A stretch of 64,000 nt of DNA from Casuarina equisetifolia (lineage: Eukaryota > Streptophyta > Magnoliopsida > Fagales > Casuarinaceae), in assembly GCA_028551475.1 (NCBI GenBank), contig CM052354.1:14469258-14533257 (forward strand), in the 5' to 3' direction. The notes under the pieces were generated by a model. It did no database searches and was not told the origin of the DNA. It saw only the letters and a program-made list of their open reading frames with translations. The position numbers and the translations under genes were made by a program. Below, in pieces: positions 1 to 10,870 of this stretch (position 1 is its first letter; each line of letters begins with the position of its first letter).

Positions 1-759
1 CCATGGAACAATAAAGCCCAACACAACAATTAAGATTTGAGGATAAATTTTCTTCAAGAAAGGGAGAATGATGTGGGAGCAATTATGCTAGCCCATGCTA
101 ACTGCCCAACCTATATGTTGAGTGTCTTAGCACTTACATGTTTAGGCTATAACGTGATCCAATGGGTCCAAGAAGCCAAACTTGAAAGGCATCCCAAAGA
201 TTCTCTAGGAATTTTGATATGTTTAGGACTCATTACTACTATTTTAGGATTCTTAAATTGTCAAGTTTCTTAATTATTTAGGATTTCCTTATTTGTTGAG
301 ATCCTTGATTTGTTAGGATCTTATCCCTAATTTGTTAGGATCCTATTCCTTATTTGTTGGGATCTTGATTTGATTGGATTTTAATTTCCTTAATTTTAAG
401 GATCTTAGATCCTATTAGAATTAGGTTTTAAGTATTTCTAATCCTTTTAGCATTAGGTGTAGTCATCTGTTTAAAGACATTGTTATTTCAATTGTAAGTA
501 GAACTTAAAAATTTTGGAGAAGTCATTAAATTTCATTTTTTTTAGCTTTACCTTTTTAAATTTCGTGCTTTTACTTTCCAACCTTTTACATTCCAATTAT
601 TTTAATTCTTACACTTAAATTCCTTTCTTTACATTTCAGTGGTTTATTTTCCAATCTTTACATTTTTAGCCCTTTATATTTTTGAATTTCTTGTTCTTAT
701 TCCATTCTAATTTCTCTATAATTCAAAGCTCATTCTATTGCCCATCATAAAACGCATCA
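1..759 (+). mobile_element. Ty3/gypsy 3' end with 3' LTR (Gy1)
   Basis: The first 71 bases encode the extreme C-terminus of a gypsy polyprotein (reads FLQERENDVG) and end in a purine-rich stretch. The LTR is taken as 72-759, starting TGTGGGAGC and ending CGCATCA. The same sequence recurs at about 18530-19263, where the matching protein tail reads DLRTNILQERE, which fixes both ends. The LTR end abuts copia coding sequence exactly at 760, so this element inserted into copia #1. The 5' part of the element lies left of the window. No intact ORF remains. Confidence 0.8.
72..759 (+). repeat. 3' LTR of Gy1
   Basis: 688-bp LTR bounded by TG...CA. It shows the usual low-complexity AGGATC/TTTGTTAGGATC-rich body and is clearly homologous along its length to 18595-19263. 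The left edge is set by the purine tract AAGAAAGGGAGAATGA and the right edge by resumption of copia RT codons at 760. Confidence 0.75.
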
Positions 760-1480
760 AGAACCAAACACTATCATCAACATAATGAATATCTTTTCCT
801 TTTATTTTCATGAATAATGTGTTATCCATTGTTTCTTTTCTAAAATCTACACTAATCAAAAAATTACTCAAGTTATCATACCAACCCTGTAGGGCTTGTT
901 TAAGTCCATATAAAGCTTTTGAAAGCTTGAAAATGTGATTAGGACACATTGGATATTTAGGTGGTTGTTCAACATACACTTTTTTAACAATACTATTTAA
1001 GAAAGCACTCTTTACATCCATTTGAAAGAGAGTAAAATTCATACAGCAAGCAAATGCTAGTAGAATTTTAATAGCTTCTAATCTAGCTACTAGTGCAAAG
1101 GTTTCATCATAGTCTATTCCTTCCTCTTGACTATACCCTTGTGTAACTAATCTAGCCTTATTTCTAGTAATAATTCCATTTTCATCTAGCTTATTTCTAA
1201 ATACCCATTTAGTGCCAATAACCGGATGGTCTTTTGGTCTAGAAACCAAGTTCTAGACTTGACTTCTCTCACACTAATTTAACTCTTCTTGCATAGCAAG
1301 AAACTAGTTTTCATCTTCAAAGGCTTCATTTGTCTTCTTTGGCTCTACTTGAGACAAAAAGGCTTGATGTTCATAAGTGCTATGATACCGTGATTGTGTA
1401 CTCACTCTACTAGTGAGATTGCCAAACATATGTTGTTGATCTACTTCCTTTCTAACTTTAGGAAAGGAAAAAGTCTCTTA
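760..1480 (-). pseudogene. copia #1 reverse transcriptase fragment
   Basis: The minus strand encodes the Ty1/copia RT: GTKWVFRNKLDENG, then [39 protein letters not shown] and the catalytic box YVDD near 775-785. The protein is cut just after YVDD by the gypsy LTR at 759/760. The rest of RT, RNase H and the 3' LTR are therefore outside the window. Further minus-strand coding traces continue to about 1480 with stops. The family is the same as copia #2 and #3 (SIRE/Maximus type). Host function: none expected. Confidence 0.85.
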
Positions 1481-1879
1481 TTTCATACTCCCCCTCAACT
1501 TTATCTCCATCATCTCACTATTTCCTTATTCATTTGAACTAGGATTGATTCTGTTTTGTAGATGAGTAGTGCAACCAACTTTAAATTTAACATGTATTGA
1601 TTCCTCCATTACTAAAATGCTTTTATTGAAAACTCTTACTAAAGTGCTCTTATTGAAAACTCTATAAGCTTTGCTACTAAGAGAGTATTTGAGAATTATA
1701 CCCTTATCACTCTTAGAGTCAAACTTGACAAGTGACTTCTTACCTTGATTTAAGGCAAAGCATTTACTACCAAAGACATGGAAGTAAGATATATATTAAG
1801 TTTTCTACCAAGAATAACTCAAATGAAGTCTTTTTCAAAATAGGCCTCAAGAATGCATAGTTTAAGATATAACAAGCTG

Positions 1880-2900
1880 TGCTTATAGCTTCTCCTTAAA
1901 AATGTTTAAGAAGATTATATTCACAAATCATACCCATTTCTTGAAGTGTCCTATTCTTCTTTCCCAACACCATTTTGTTGTGGTGTCCTAGGTGCTTAAA
2001 AATTATAAGAAATTCCATTCTTAGAACATAATTTCTCAAAGAGATGATTTTCAAATTCCCCACTATGATCAATTCTTATTTTTAAGATAGAAAGATCCTT
2101 TTCATTTTGAATCATTTTACAAAAATTTGCAAACTTTTCAAATGTTTCATCCTTTCTAGCATGTTGATATATCCATGTATATCTAGTGTAGTCATCTATT
2201 ATGACTAAAACATTAATATTTACCATTTCGAGTGGTTATTCTTAAAGGACTGAACAAATCCATGTCAAGTAATTCTAATGGTCTTGTAGTAACTAAAATA
2301 AGCTTTGATTTGGAGCTGCTTTGATTATGTTTGCCCTTTACACATGCTTCACATAACCTATTTCTATCAAAACTTAGAGAAGGAAGATCGTTGACCAAGT
2401 TATTCTTAGATAATTTTTCAATCAAGCTTAGACTGGCATGTCCAAGTTTTCTATGCCATAACCAAGCATTAACATTTTTATTCATAATCAAACATGTTTG
2501 TTTAGCATTCAATTCATTAAGATCTAGCACATAAATGTTGTCTTTTTTTTTTTTTCAACAATCTTTATATCATGCTCTATGTGTTCAACAAAACAAGTTC
2601 TTTTCCAAATATTATTTTAAAGTCTTTATCACATAGTTAACTTATACTTAGCAAGTTGGATTTCAATTCATCCAAAATAAAACTTCTAACATAAGCAAAT
2701 TTTTTGGATTACCTATAGTTCCTATACCTTTGATTTTACCTTTGGAGTTATCTCCAAAAAAGATTGTACCTTAAATTTTTAGCTCAAGAAAAGCTCCATC
2801 ATCCTAGTCATATGGCAGCCATTATCCAAAATCCTCAAATTTTTGGAATCCTTGTTTCTCATGTTTACACTCAAAGCCTACAAAAATAAAGATATTTGTT
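1880..2900 (-). pseudogene. copia #1 integrase and protease remnant
   Basis: Two overlapping minus-strand frames carry the integrase N-terminal zinc region (WLWHRKLGHASLSLIEKL, then CEACVKGKH: H-x-H and C-x2-C) and the start of the catalytic core (PLELLDMDLF, VLVIIDDYTRYTWI, LKIRIDHSGEFEN). A frameshift near 2213-2226 separates them. Further upstream in the element (2560-2900) the pre-integrase and protease region is only recognisable by alignment with copia #3 at 58290-58640, and stops interrupt it. Confidence 0.8.
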
Positions 2901-4500
2901 AAAGTGCTTGGTACCCTTTTTTTGTTAGGTCCATGGGAGTTAGTTGAACATATACTACTAGAAGTTTTAGGCATCCATACTTTCCTCATCTTATATGCTC
3001 TTCTAAGCCTGATAGGAGATGTACCAATTAAATGACCAACATATTTACAATATGAACATTTATCATATAATGAAGTTGTCTAGCTTTTCTTTTCAAAGAA
3101 TTTTGTAAAAGATTTTGAATTTTCATTTGATTTATAACCTATACCAGCTTTATCATATATGCCTCTTTGTAATTGTAACATCTTATCTAACATGGTACTT
3201 CCTTTTATGAATTTCTTTAACAGTAAAGTGGTGTCCTCTAGCTTCAACTAAATTTGTTGTTTTTCCTTTTCTAATTCACATATCCTTAAATTTAGACTTA
3301 CTAGATTAGAATTGGTGCAAATAGTTTCAACAATATGAACATTTATGTCTAAAGATGATGCAGACTTGGTTAAAACAATTTTATCATGCACAGTTTTAGC
3401 TTTTATAGATTTGTATTTCTCTTTCAATTTTCTATGTTTATTTTCTATTTTGTTTTCATACTCAACCAGATCAAAAAACGTATTCTCTACACCATAACTT
3501 ACATCACTTAGGAGTTCAATATCACTTATCTCAAGTTTCTCATCTTCAACTATTGTTGCTGTAGTTAGATATGGGCATGTGACTTCTTCTTATTCTTCCT
3601 CTTTTGATGATGAGCTCTCATCATCCTATGCAACAATCATGGTCTTTTTTTTTCTTTTAAGCAGAGGGCAATCAAAATTAACATGTCTAGGTTTCTACAT
3701 TCAAAATATAGATTGTCCCTAGGGTCATATGTTTCTTTCCTCCTAGATTGTCCTACATTCTTACTTAAACCTTTCCTAAGGAATTTTCTAAATCTCCTTG
3801 CTAGCATAGCAATCTCATCATTTTCGAAATCTAGTTCATCAATTTTTTCTACATATACTTTTAAAGCAAATGATTTTCCTATTTTCTTTTTCTCTTTCTC
3901 TTCTCATTAATTGCATTTCATGAGTTCTTAGTGATCCTAGCAAGTCATCTAAGGCCAGCCTATCTAAGTCATGTGCTTCCTCTATAGCCATCTTTTTAGG
4001 GTCCAAACTTTTAGGTAAAGACACTAACATTTTTCTAACCATTTCTTAATTTGTATATGTTTTTCCTAGCAATTTAAGTTTAGAAACTATTTTAGTAAAT
4101 CTACCAAACATTTCACTAATAGTTTCAAAATCTTTTACAACAAACAATTCATAATCATGTTTAAGCATGGTGACTTTAGAGGATTTGACTTTCTTAGTAC
4201 CTTCATAGATGACTTCCAACCTATCCCATATCTTTTTACTGGTGAAGTAAGAGGATGCTTTATTGAACTCGTGAGCTCTTAGATCACTATATATCATGCT
4301 ACATAGCCTTAGCATTTAGTCCCATAACCTAGCCTTATTTTTACTCCACTCATCAATTACGGGTAGTGTAATACCCTTTTTGATAGCTTGCCATGCTTCT
4401 GGTTCTTGACTAGTAATAAAAACTTGCATTAATTGCTTTCAATGTCTATAGTTTATACCATCAAATAGTAGTGGTTTATTAAACCCTCTAATAGTTACAT
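2900..4500 (-). pseudogene. copia #1 gag remnant
   Basis: Read from high to low coordinates: a degenerate start near 4490 (FNKPLLFDGINYRH), the UBN2-type gag core (KIWDRLEVIYEGTKKVKSSK; LKHDYELFVVKDFE; 4046-4315), the helical segment LDDLLGSLRTHEMQLMRRE (3839-4042), a decayed zinc knuckle near 3690, an acidic linker, then GSTMLDKMLQLQRGIYDKAG (about 3150-3210). The long helical gag tail followed by this box is typical of SIRE/Maximus copia. Several stops and frameshifts are present. Confidence 0.8.
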
Positions 4501-4555
4501 GTTTCTCTAATACTATTATAAGGATCTACTATAGGATGTTAAGCCTTTAATCAAA

Positions 4556-4574
4556 GAACCTAGGTCTTATACTA
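4556..4574 (-). other. copia #1 primer-binding site (initiator Met tRNA type, decayed)
   Basis: Immediately inside the 5' LTR the minus strand reads TAGTATAAGACCTAGGTTC, a mutated form of the iMet-tRNA site TGGTATCAGAGCC. It aligns with the clearer site of copia #3 at 60490-60507. Confidence 0.65.
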
Positions 4575-4576
4575 AT

Positions 4577-6062
4577 TATTAAGTATAATGGCCAACCAAA
4601 AGGGGGGAGGGGGTTGAATTGGTTCTTTAGCTTATTTTTAATTAATTCAGTTTCTTAAACACAACAAGCTCAAAACAATACTAAGTAATAATATAAACAT
4701 CAAACCTAAGCAACAATCATAAACACAAGATTTACCACGGTGGTTTAGTACTCATACCTACATCCACCATTTTCTTCCTTCAACCTAACCAATTAAGTCC
4801 ACTTTACTCATTGATTAGAAAGAAACATTCTCCTAATCCTTCCAATTCATTCTCAAAGGAATCATAGAACTTTAGGGTTACAACCAAAAGTTCTCTCAAC
4901 TTTATTACAAGAGCAAATCCTCAAATAATATATAGTTTGTGAGGGATATTGCTAATCAAAGATCTTATTCAAGATATAGAGTACTAATCCAAGCTTTAAT
5001 CATGAAATATCCAAATTTTAGCAAATTAGGGTTTTAGATTTGCAATACAATTTATGTGTAAATAATAATTAGAGTTCAATCTGCACATAAACAAGTGTAT
5101 ACAAGAGTATATAATCACAAGAATATGATCTTTAAGGAGTATCACCAAAGCTCTTCACAAAATCTCAATATGTAGATCAATCTCGATTTCTTCTCTCAAT
5201 TTCATAGCAATTTTAGTCAAGATCATCTCTTTGAACCGTAAAACAAAACCTTTTATAAGATATTGAAATTAAAGAAGCTAATTTGAGGTTTTTGTGAAAC
5301 TTGACAACATTAGAGGCTTTTTCCCATTGAGAATAGGACAATTCCATTATTTAGGATTTCAAATCAAACCCTAAATCATCACATGATCATTCTGAATAGC
5401 TTTTCTAACAATTGATCACCTTTTCTACAAATCTTCCTGTTGGGAGAGTGGACGTGCAACTGCAAAAAGGATAGCCTCCCTCATTGTCTTGAATGAGTTA
5501 AAAGCTAGGGCTTCTAACTAAATGAAACAAATTAGGGCACTTGAACTTTAGTTGAACAACACCATTTCAATGAGTGCAGCATGTTCTTAATTAAGCGCTT
5601 TACTAGGCTCATGAGTTATGGGCCTAGATTAGGCTTCATCTTCCAGACTCAGACAAGCCTATTTCTCGTGAGTGTGAGCTTCTCGAATTAGGCTTAAGCT
5701 TCTTGGACCTAACTTATGTTAGCATAAGCTCATCATAATAGATTATCATTTAAATTGGACCACTTTTGCATAAACTCCCTACAATAATATAAAAACCAGC
5801 AATACATTCTTTTTAATATGAATACCACGTAACTTATATTTTCTTTTTTCCTTTTTATTGTTCTAGAAGACTTTTAGAACTTGAATAAGGTTGTAATATA
5901 TTGGGATGTAGGAAACCAACTACTTTATAGTATCATTGATTAATATTATAATTTGCACATCTTTTACTTCCTTTAATTTTATTTTATATATAAGCATATG
6001 AAAAATATTTATATACAATTAGCAACAAAATTTGTCATAATAAAACATATCTTTTTCCAACA
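4577..6062 (-). repeat. 5' LTR of copia #1
   Basis: 1486-bp LTR on the minus strand. It runs from TGTTGGAAAAAG (rc of 6051-6062) to the end box GGCCATTATACTTAATA at 4577, where the normal CCTAACA terminus is mutated. Homologous LTRs with better ends occur on + at 20150-20693 and 24803-34863. It contains the polypyrimidine and AACCACC...GTGGT motifs shared by the family. Confidence 0.8.
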
Positions 6063-7480
6063 CATTTAGTATGTTGATTGCAAAAATCCTTATATGGGTT
6101 GAAGCATGTCACTTGCCTGTGAAATGTAAAGTTTACTAGAATGCCATGATTACAATTTGTTCACCAAAACTCAAGGTAGTTCCTTTGTCACTTTACTTAA
6201 TTTTGTTAATGACATCTTGATCATAAGGAATAGTTAGGCTACCATTTCAAATCCCAAGAAGTATCCCCACTCAACTTTCTTTATAAAAGATCTTAGTTAA
6301 TCAAAGTTCTTTCTAGACATTGAGATTACTTGCTTTTTAAAGGGAGTTTCCTTGAGTCAACACATATATACATTGAAACTCATTTTTGAAGTAGATCTAG
6401 CTGGCTTTGAGACACCATTGATTCATATGTAGCAAAACAATAAATTCACAAGTATAGAATGTGACACCAGTTCTATGGAAAATTGCACAAGTTTACTTTT
6501 TTATGTTAATGGCATCTTGATCATAGGGAATAGTCAGGCTACCATTTCAAACCTTAAGAAGTATCTTTACCCCATTTTCTTTATGAAAGATCTTGGTCAA
6601 TCAAAGTTTTTCTTAAACATTGAGATTACTTGCTCTTCAAAGGGAACTTCCTTGAGTCAACACAAGTATACATTGAAACTCCTTTTGAAGAAGGTCTGGT
6701 TGGCTTTGAGATATAATTGACTTGTATGAAGTAGAACAAGAAATTCACAAGTATCAATTATGACACTAGTCCTAAGGAAAAGCTGCATGACCCACCTTTT
6801 GAAGATCTCGTAGTTTGTTAGAGATTGGGTGGCAAATTAATCTATTTAACTCTTATCAAGCGTAATATTACTTTCCTAGTGTAGCTTATTAGTCAATTCA
6901 TGCATGCTTTTAAGCATTTGTACATGAAGTTAGCCATGAAGGTGATTAGATATCTTAAAAGTTGCCAAGTTTAGAGCTCATGTTCCTATCTTTCCCAAAG
7001 TTTGAATTATGGGCTTATTTTGATTATAGTACATGCCCTATGGTAAAGAGGTCTACTACAAATTTTATATTATCCTTGAGAACTCTTTGATTTTATAGAG
7101 GTCTAAAAGCAATCCATCATCTCACTTTCGTTAGCAAAAGTAGAATATTGAGTCATACAAGTCACTAGCACTAAGATAATATGGATCATATGATTGCTTA
7201 AGGATTTTTTGTTTTATATGAGACAACCAGCCTTGTTGTTCTTTGATAATAAGGCAACAAAGAAGATAACGGCAAACCCAACATTTTATAAGCTTGCAAA
7301 GCACATCAAAGTTGACTGCCACTACATGAGAGAAAAGCTCTAATAAGAAATTATCTTAACACCTTACGTTTTAACCATGGAGCTATTGGTCAACTTGTTA
7401 ACTAAAACACTTTACAACAAGTAACACTGATATCTTTTCTCCACAATTGAAGTATTTGATTTGTTCAAATATCTAGCTTG
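6063..7480 (+). pseudogene. copia RT C-terminus and RNase H relic
   Basis: The plus strand shows a decayed copia RT-RNase H. RT signatures are LLFYVNGILIIGNSQATISN and FFMKDLGQSKFF (6475-6720), and the catalytic YVDD is replaced by YVNG here and FVND in the upstream duplicate. RNase H traces follow at about 6820-7420 (IRYLKS, then SLAKVEY, PALLFFDNKATKKITANP, KHIKVDCHYMREKL, NLLTKTL), scattered over frames with stops. The lineage differs from the SIRE-type elements in this window. Gag, integrase and the 5' LTR are absent, and copia #1's LTR abuts the left side. Confidence 0.8.
6175..6774 (+). repeat. 300-bp tandem duplication inside copia RT
   Basis: Two head-to-tail units with a period of exactly 300 bp: GTTAATGACATCTTGATC at 6205 and GTTAATGGCATCTTGATC at 6505. 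The shared text covers the RT active-site region through the SLSQH-YTLK motif and the AATTCACAAGTAT tail. The copies now differ at many positions, so the duplication is old. Confidence 0.85.
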
Positions 7481-7830
7481 TGGTGAAGTATTAATGAATA
7501 TATACTAATTACTAGTATATTGGATTTCCTAATTATATTAGGTTTCCTAGTTGTATTGGTACTCCTAGATATGTTTGTAATTAGTTTGTAAAACTAGGTT
7601 TAGGCTTGTATGTTTAGGCCTAACGTTGTATAGCTCTGCAAAATTGTATATACAATATATTGATTTCTCATTATTCGTTGGCTTTCTTTTCCTTTTCTCA
7701 CATCTTCTAACCGTAATTATTAGGACAATGAAGACGAAGAAATTTTCCAGCCTTTCCCTGTAGGATGAGCATTGTAATGTCCTGTTACACAATCCCAAGT
7801 AGTGGCCCATAACAGATTCTTGCATTAGTA
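7440..7830 (+). repeat. probable 3' LTR of the plus-strand copia relic
   Basis: The stretch follows the RNase H C-terminus and shows LTR-like composition: repeated TTGGATTTCCTA / GGTTTCCTAG blocks, then AATTGTATATACAATATATTGATTTCTCATTATT before CT-rich DNA. Exact ends cannot be set because no second copy is in the window. Confidence 0.5.
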
Positions 7831-9433
7831 AGAGTCCCTTTTATATTCGTAATAGTTTGTGCCCCCCATTCTTAGGATTTACTCGTGGGGTTATGTAATT
7901 TTTTCACCCACTTCGGTTCTCAACACCACTATGCTCGCTTCCCTTTCCTTTTACTCTTCGGACTCTAAAAAGCAAAGCAACACGCTTTAATTATTAAGTT
8001 GATTTCACCCTGAAATCTTTTACAAAACAAAAATAAAAATCTAAAAATTTCTCTTTAATAGAAGTTGTTGCCTAAATTTTAATTTTAACATAAACCTAAA
8101 CCAAAACAAGAGGTGAGTCCGTTTTTTAAGTTCTCAATATTATTCTTTTACCTTTTCTTTTCAACATTAAGTCTTATTTAAATGAAAAAAGTAAATTAAA
8201 ACACAATTATCTTAAAACTCATAAATTAAAAACTGGTAAAAGTGCAAGTCCAATTGTACCTTTTGGTTCTACACTTTAATTCATGAAACCTTAGGTCTTC
8301 CAAAGTTGGACAATAATGATTGGGAGACGTAGTTGTTGGATCTGGTTAATTGTAAAAGAAAGTACTGAAAGAAAACTCAAATAATGGTTCATGACCATTC
8401 ATTCTAAACACTTGACTTAAAAGCTTACAAAAAGCTACAAATAAATTAACAAAAGTTTCATAAAACGCATATGTAAACATAAAAACTACAGCAGAAGTTT
8501 TTACATAATTAAAAGAGATACTTTTACATATAACACCAAGAGTTATTCTCTAGAGGGCTACATGGCTCCTGCTCACCAATGGAGAACGTATGAAGATGTT
8601 TGGAGCGCCATTGTATAAGGGTGATATGATTTTCTTGTAAGTCTTTTATTCAAATATGTAAATGAGGTCCCAAAATGCTTGTGTGAATTCTTGGACAATG
8701 AAGATGTTAGTACAAGTCATGCAGTAGGGAGGAATATGACAGATGTGGCAGCATATACGCCACTTTTCTGAAGACAAAAGGATGCTTCCAGCCCGTATTG
8801 TAGCTTCCCTTTGCGCCAATTCAGGAAGGGGAACTATACACTATTTGTAATCTTGCCAATGTCGGGCAGATGCTTATGGGTTGATGTATTCTCCTTCCCA
8901 TAAACAAGGATGAAGACAAGAGTATTAACAATCTTTTAACATCTTTTTGGCAGAAAAAGTGACCATGTCGATTGGTTTATATCTGCAAGTAAGAGTTGAT
9001 TTTTGGCTGATTTAATTGTTCACAAGTAGTGGAAACATACTTCTGCTACTCAAAAGAAAAGCTTGGGTAAAAGTTACAATTGAACTAGAGGTCTCCACCG
9101 AGTGAGATCCACTTAACTTTTACCTAAGCTTTTCTTTTGAGCAGCAGAAAAGTGGATCTCACTCGGTGGAGACCTCTAGTTCAGTTGTAACTTACAATGT
9201 TTTTGGAAGAAATATGTGATAGTATATATAGAGGCTTCGATGTCCATGTATAAGTCTCCGATGTTTCTTCCATGAAAAGTCAAAAGAATACAAGAGAAAT
9301 TGCTGGTATTGCTGGGAATTTTTAAGTTTATCAGGAAGCAGTTGCTAGTTGTGAGAAATTTGAAGATTTGTGACTGCTGTGACCAACTCCGTAAAGATAG
9401 AACTTGCTGCATAATAAGCTTCACGTGAGGAGT
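7831..9433. other. degenerate LTR-like DNA, no gene
   Basis: No supported coding region. A block at about 8550-8600 (GGAGAACGTATGAAG...GGAGCGCC) resembles 9460-9510 inside the following LTR (GGAGAACGTATCAG...GGGGCGC). The start-like text AGTTGTTGGATCTGG at 8332 resembles AGTTGTTGGAGTCTGG at 9432. This suggests an older, diverged LTR of the same gypsy family. The complex inverted repeat at 9041-9193 lies inside it. Confidence 0.4.
9041..9193. repeat. interleaved inverted repeats A-B-A'-B'
   Basis: Arm A (9041-9075, 35 nt) is the reverse complement of A' (9115-9149) with 2 mismatches. Arm B (9071-9114, 44 nt) is the reverse complement of B' (9150-9193) with 1 mismatch. A and B overlap by 5 nt, B abuts A' and A' abuts B'. 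The order is A-B-A'-B', not the nested A-B-B'-A' of a simple hairpin, so the two hairpins exclude each other or form a pseudoknot-like pairing. Confidence 0.9.
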
Positions 9434-10189
9434 TGTTGGAGTCTGGAATGGCAGATGCTCATGGGCTTCTGCTGACCAAAAATGGAGAACGTATCAGTAG
9501 TTCGGGGCGCATCAATTGTGACGTGTCTTCTCGCACGTGAGTCTACTTAGCACTGCATGCAGCACCTGGACGTGGAGGACTTCCAACATCGCCACATATG
9601 AATACAAACGTCAAAAAGGAGGACCTGCAGTTATGATTAAGCAATTTCTACCTGTTAGCTTACTATAGATATGCGCTATGTCAGTTAAGTTTCACTGTGT
9701 TCTGAAACCTGCAAGGTAACCGTGCATGGCAAATGCTCGGATAGACAAGGAGTTAGGAGAGAACTTCAGTAGGATGTTGTTAAAAGTTAGAACTCATGGA
9801 GGTTGTGTTTCCTAGAAAGAACATTGTACTGTTGTTCATTGTTGGGATGCCCCAGAATCGGCATTCTGACGTGTTTTTCTACATTCCACTGCTCTTGTGA
9901 ATCCTGGTATCGCAAATTGTCTTCTACTTCCTGCATAGACTTGCGACTGTCTTTTCCCGTGCTGCGTTAGTTATCCAACTCACCACACTGACACTTTGCT
10001 TTGACAACCAAGTTACCCCAAACCCCTTCCCCCCTCCTAACGCCCCCTGAGCACCAGATCCGAACTCCTTCTCCCAGCCATAACTTTAAGGGGGCAACAC
10101 AGGTATGAGGCGGTAGTCGGAACAACTCCTGCTTAAGGATCTGCCGCTACTAACTGGAGCCGCAAGTTCTGCAACCCGGGCACATAACA
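9434..10189 (+). repeat. 5' LTR of a Ty3/gypsy element
   Basis: Starts TGTTGGAGTCTGG and ends GGGCACATAACA. It is followed directly by an initiator-Met primer-binding site and then a gypsy gag, so it is the 5' LTR. It is locally GC-richer than the surroundings. The left boundary is inferred from the TGTTGG start and is less certain than the right. Confidence 0.65.
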
Positions 10190-10192
10190 AAC

Positions 10193-10203
10193 TGGTATCA
10201 GGG
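10193..10203 (+). other. primer-binding site (initiator Met tRNA)
   Basis: TGGTATCAGGG begins 3 nt after the LTR end and matches the canonical TGGTATCAGAG of plant LTR elements primed by initiator Met tRNA. Confidence 0.8.
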
Positions 10204-10242
10204 AGGAGAGATCCTCCTTCATCTATTCCAGCCTCGGCGGAG

Positions 10243-10870
10243 ATGGATCAACACATGGATGAAATGGAGGTAGAGAACAATTGGTGTTTTGATGAACTGT
10301 CAGAAGCCATTCAACAGTTCACGATGGAGCTTCGCTCTAGACCTCCCAATGTTACCAACAACCCCAACCAGTAACTCCAGACAAAAGATCAGAATACAGA
10401 ACGAGGTCTATACCACAACGGTGGTACTAAAGATCCTTTGGGATGAATTTGTCTCGCCAACCAGTATATTTGCTATCACCAAGTGCCAGAAGAAGAAAAG
10501 GTTGTGTTGGCCGCCTGGCATCTAGAGAGAGAAACTCAAATCTGGTACAAACATATGTTCGGTGAAAACAGTAAGCAGCCTGCCACGTGTGACAATCTTA
10601 CTAATAGCCTTTGTGAACGCTTTGGCCCCCTAAATTCCAAGATTTCTTTGGCGAACTCACTAAGTTACACCAGTCTCGGGTAGTTTTCGATTACCTTAAC
10701 TAGTTTTCGAGATTACTACTCAAGTCTGGAAGGTCAACTGCAAAGCAACGAGTGGGCTGTTTTACTAATGGCCTAAAAGAAAATTTATGCGTAAATGTTC
10801 AAGCAAGTCATCATGATTTAAGGACTACTATGGGGCTTGCTCGGTTGTATGAATCTTGCAATGCCACTAG
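10243..10870 (+). pseudogene. Ty3/gypsy gag fragment
   Basis: The reading starts at an ATG 40 nt past the PBS (MDQHMDEMEVENNWCFDELS). After frame changes it shows EEEKVVLAAWHLERETQIWY and NLTNSLCERFGP, the typical capsid motifs of plant gypsy gag (normally ...AWHLEGEAQ-WY...; L-ERFGP). Stops and frameshifts occur throughout, and homology ends near 10870 after GLARLYE-like residues. No protease, RT or 3' LTR follows, so the element is truncated. Confidence 0.75.
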
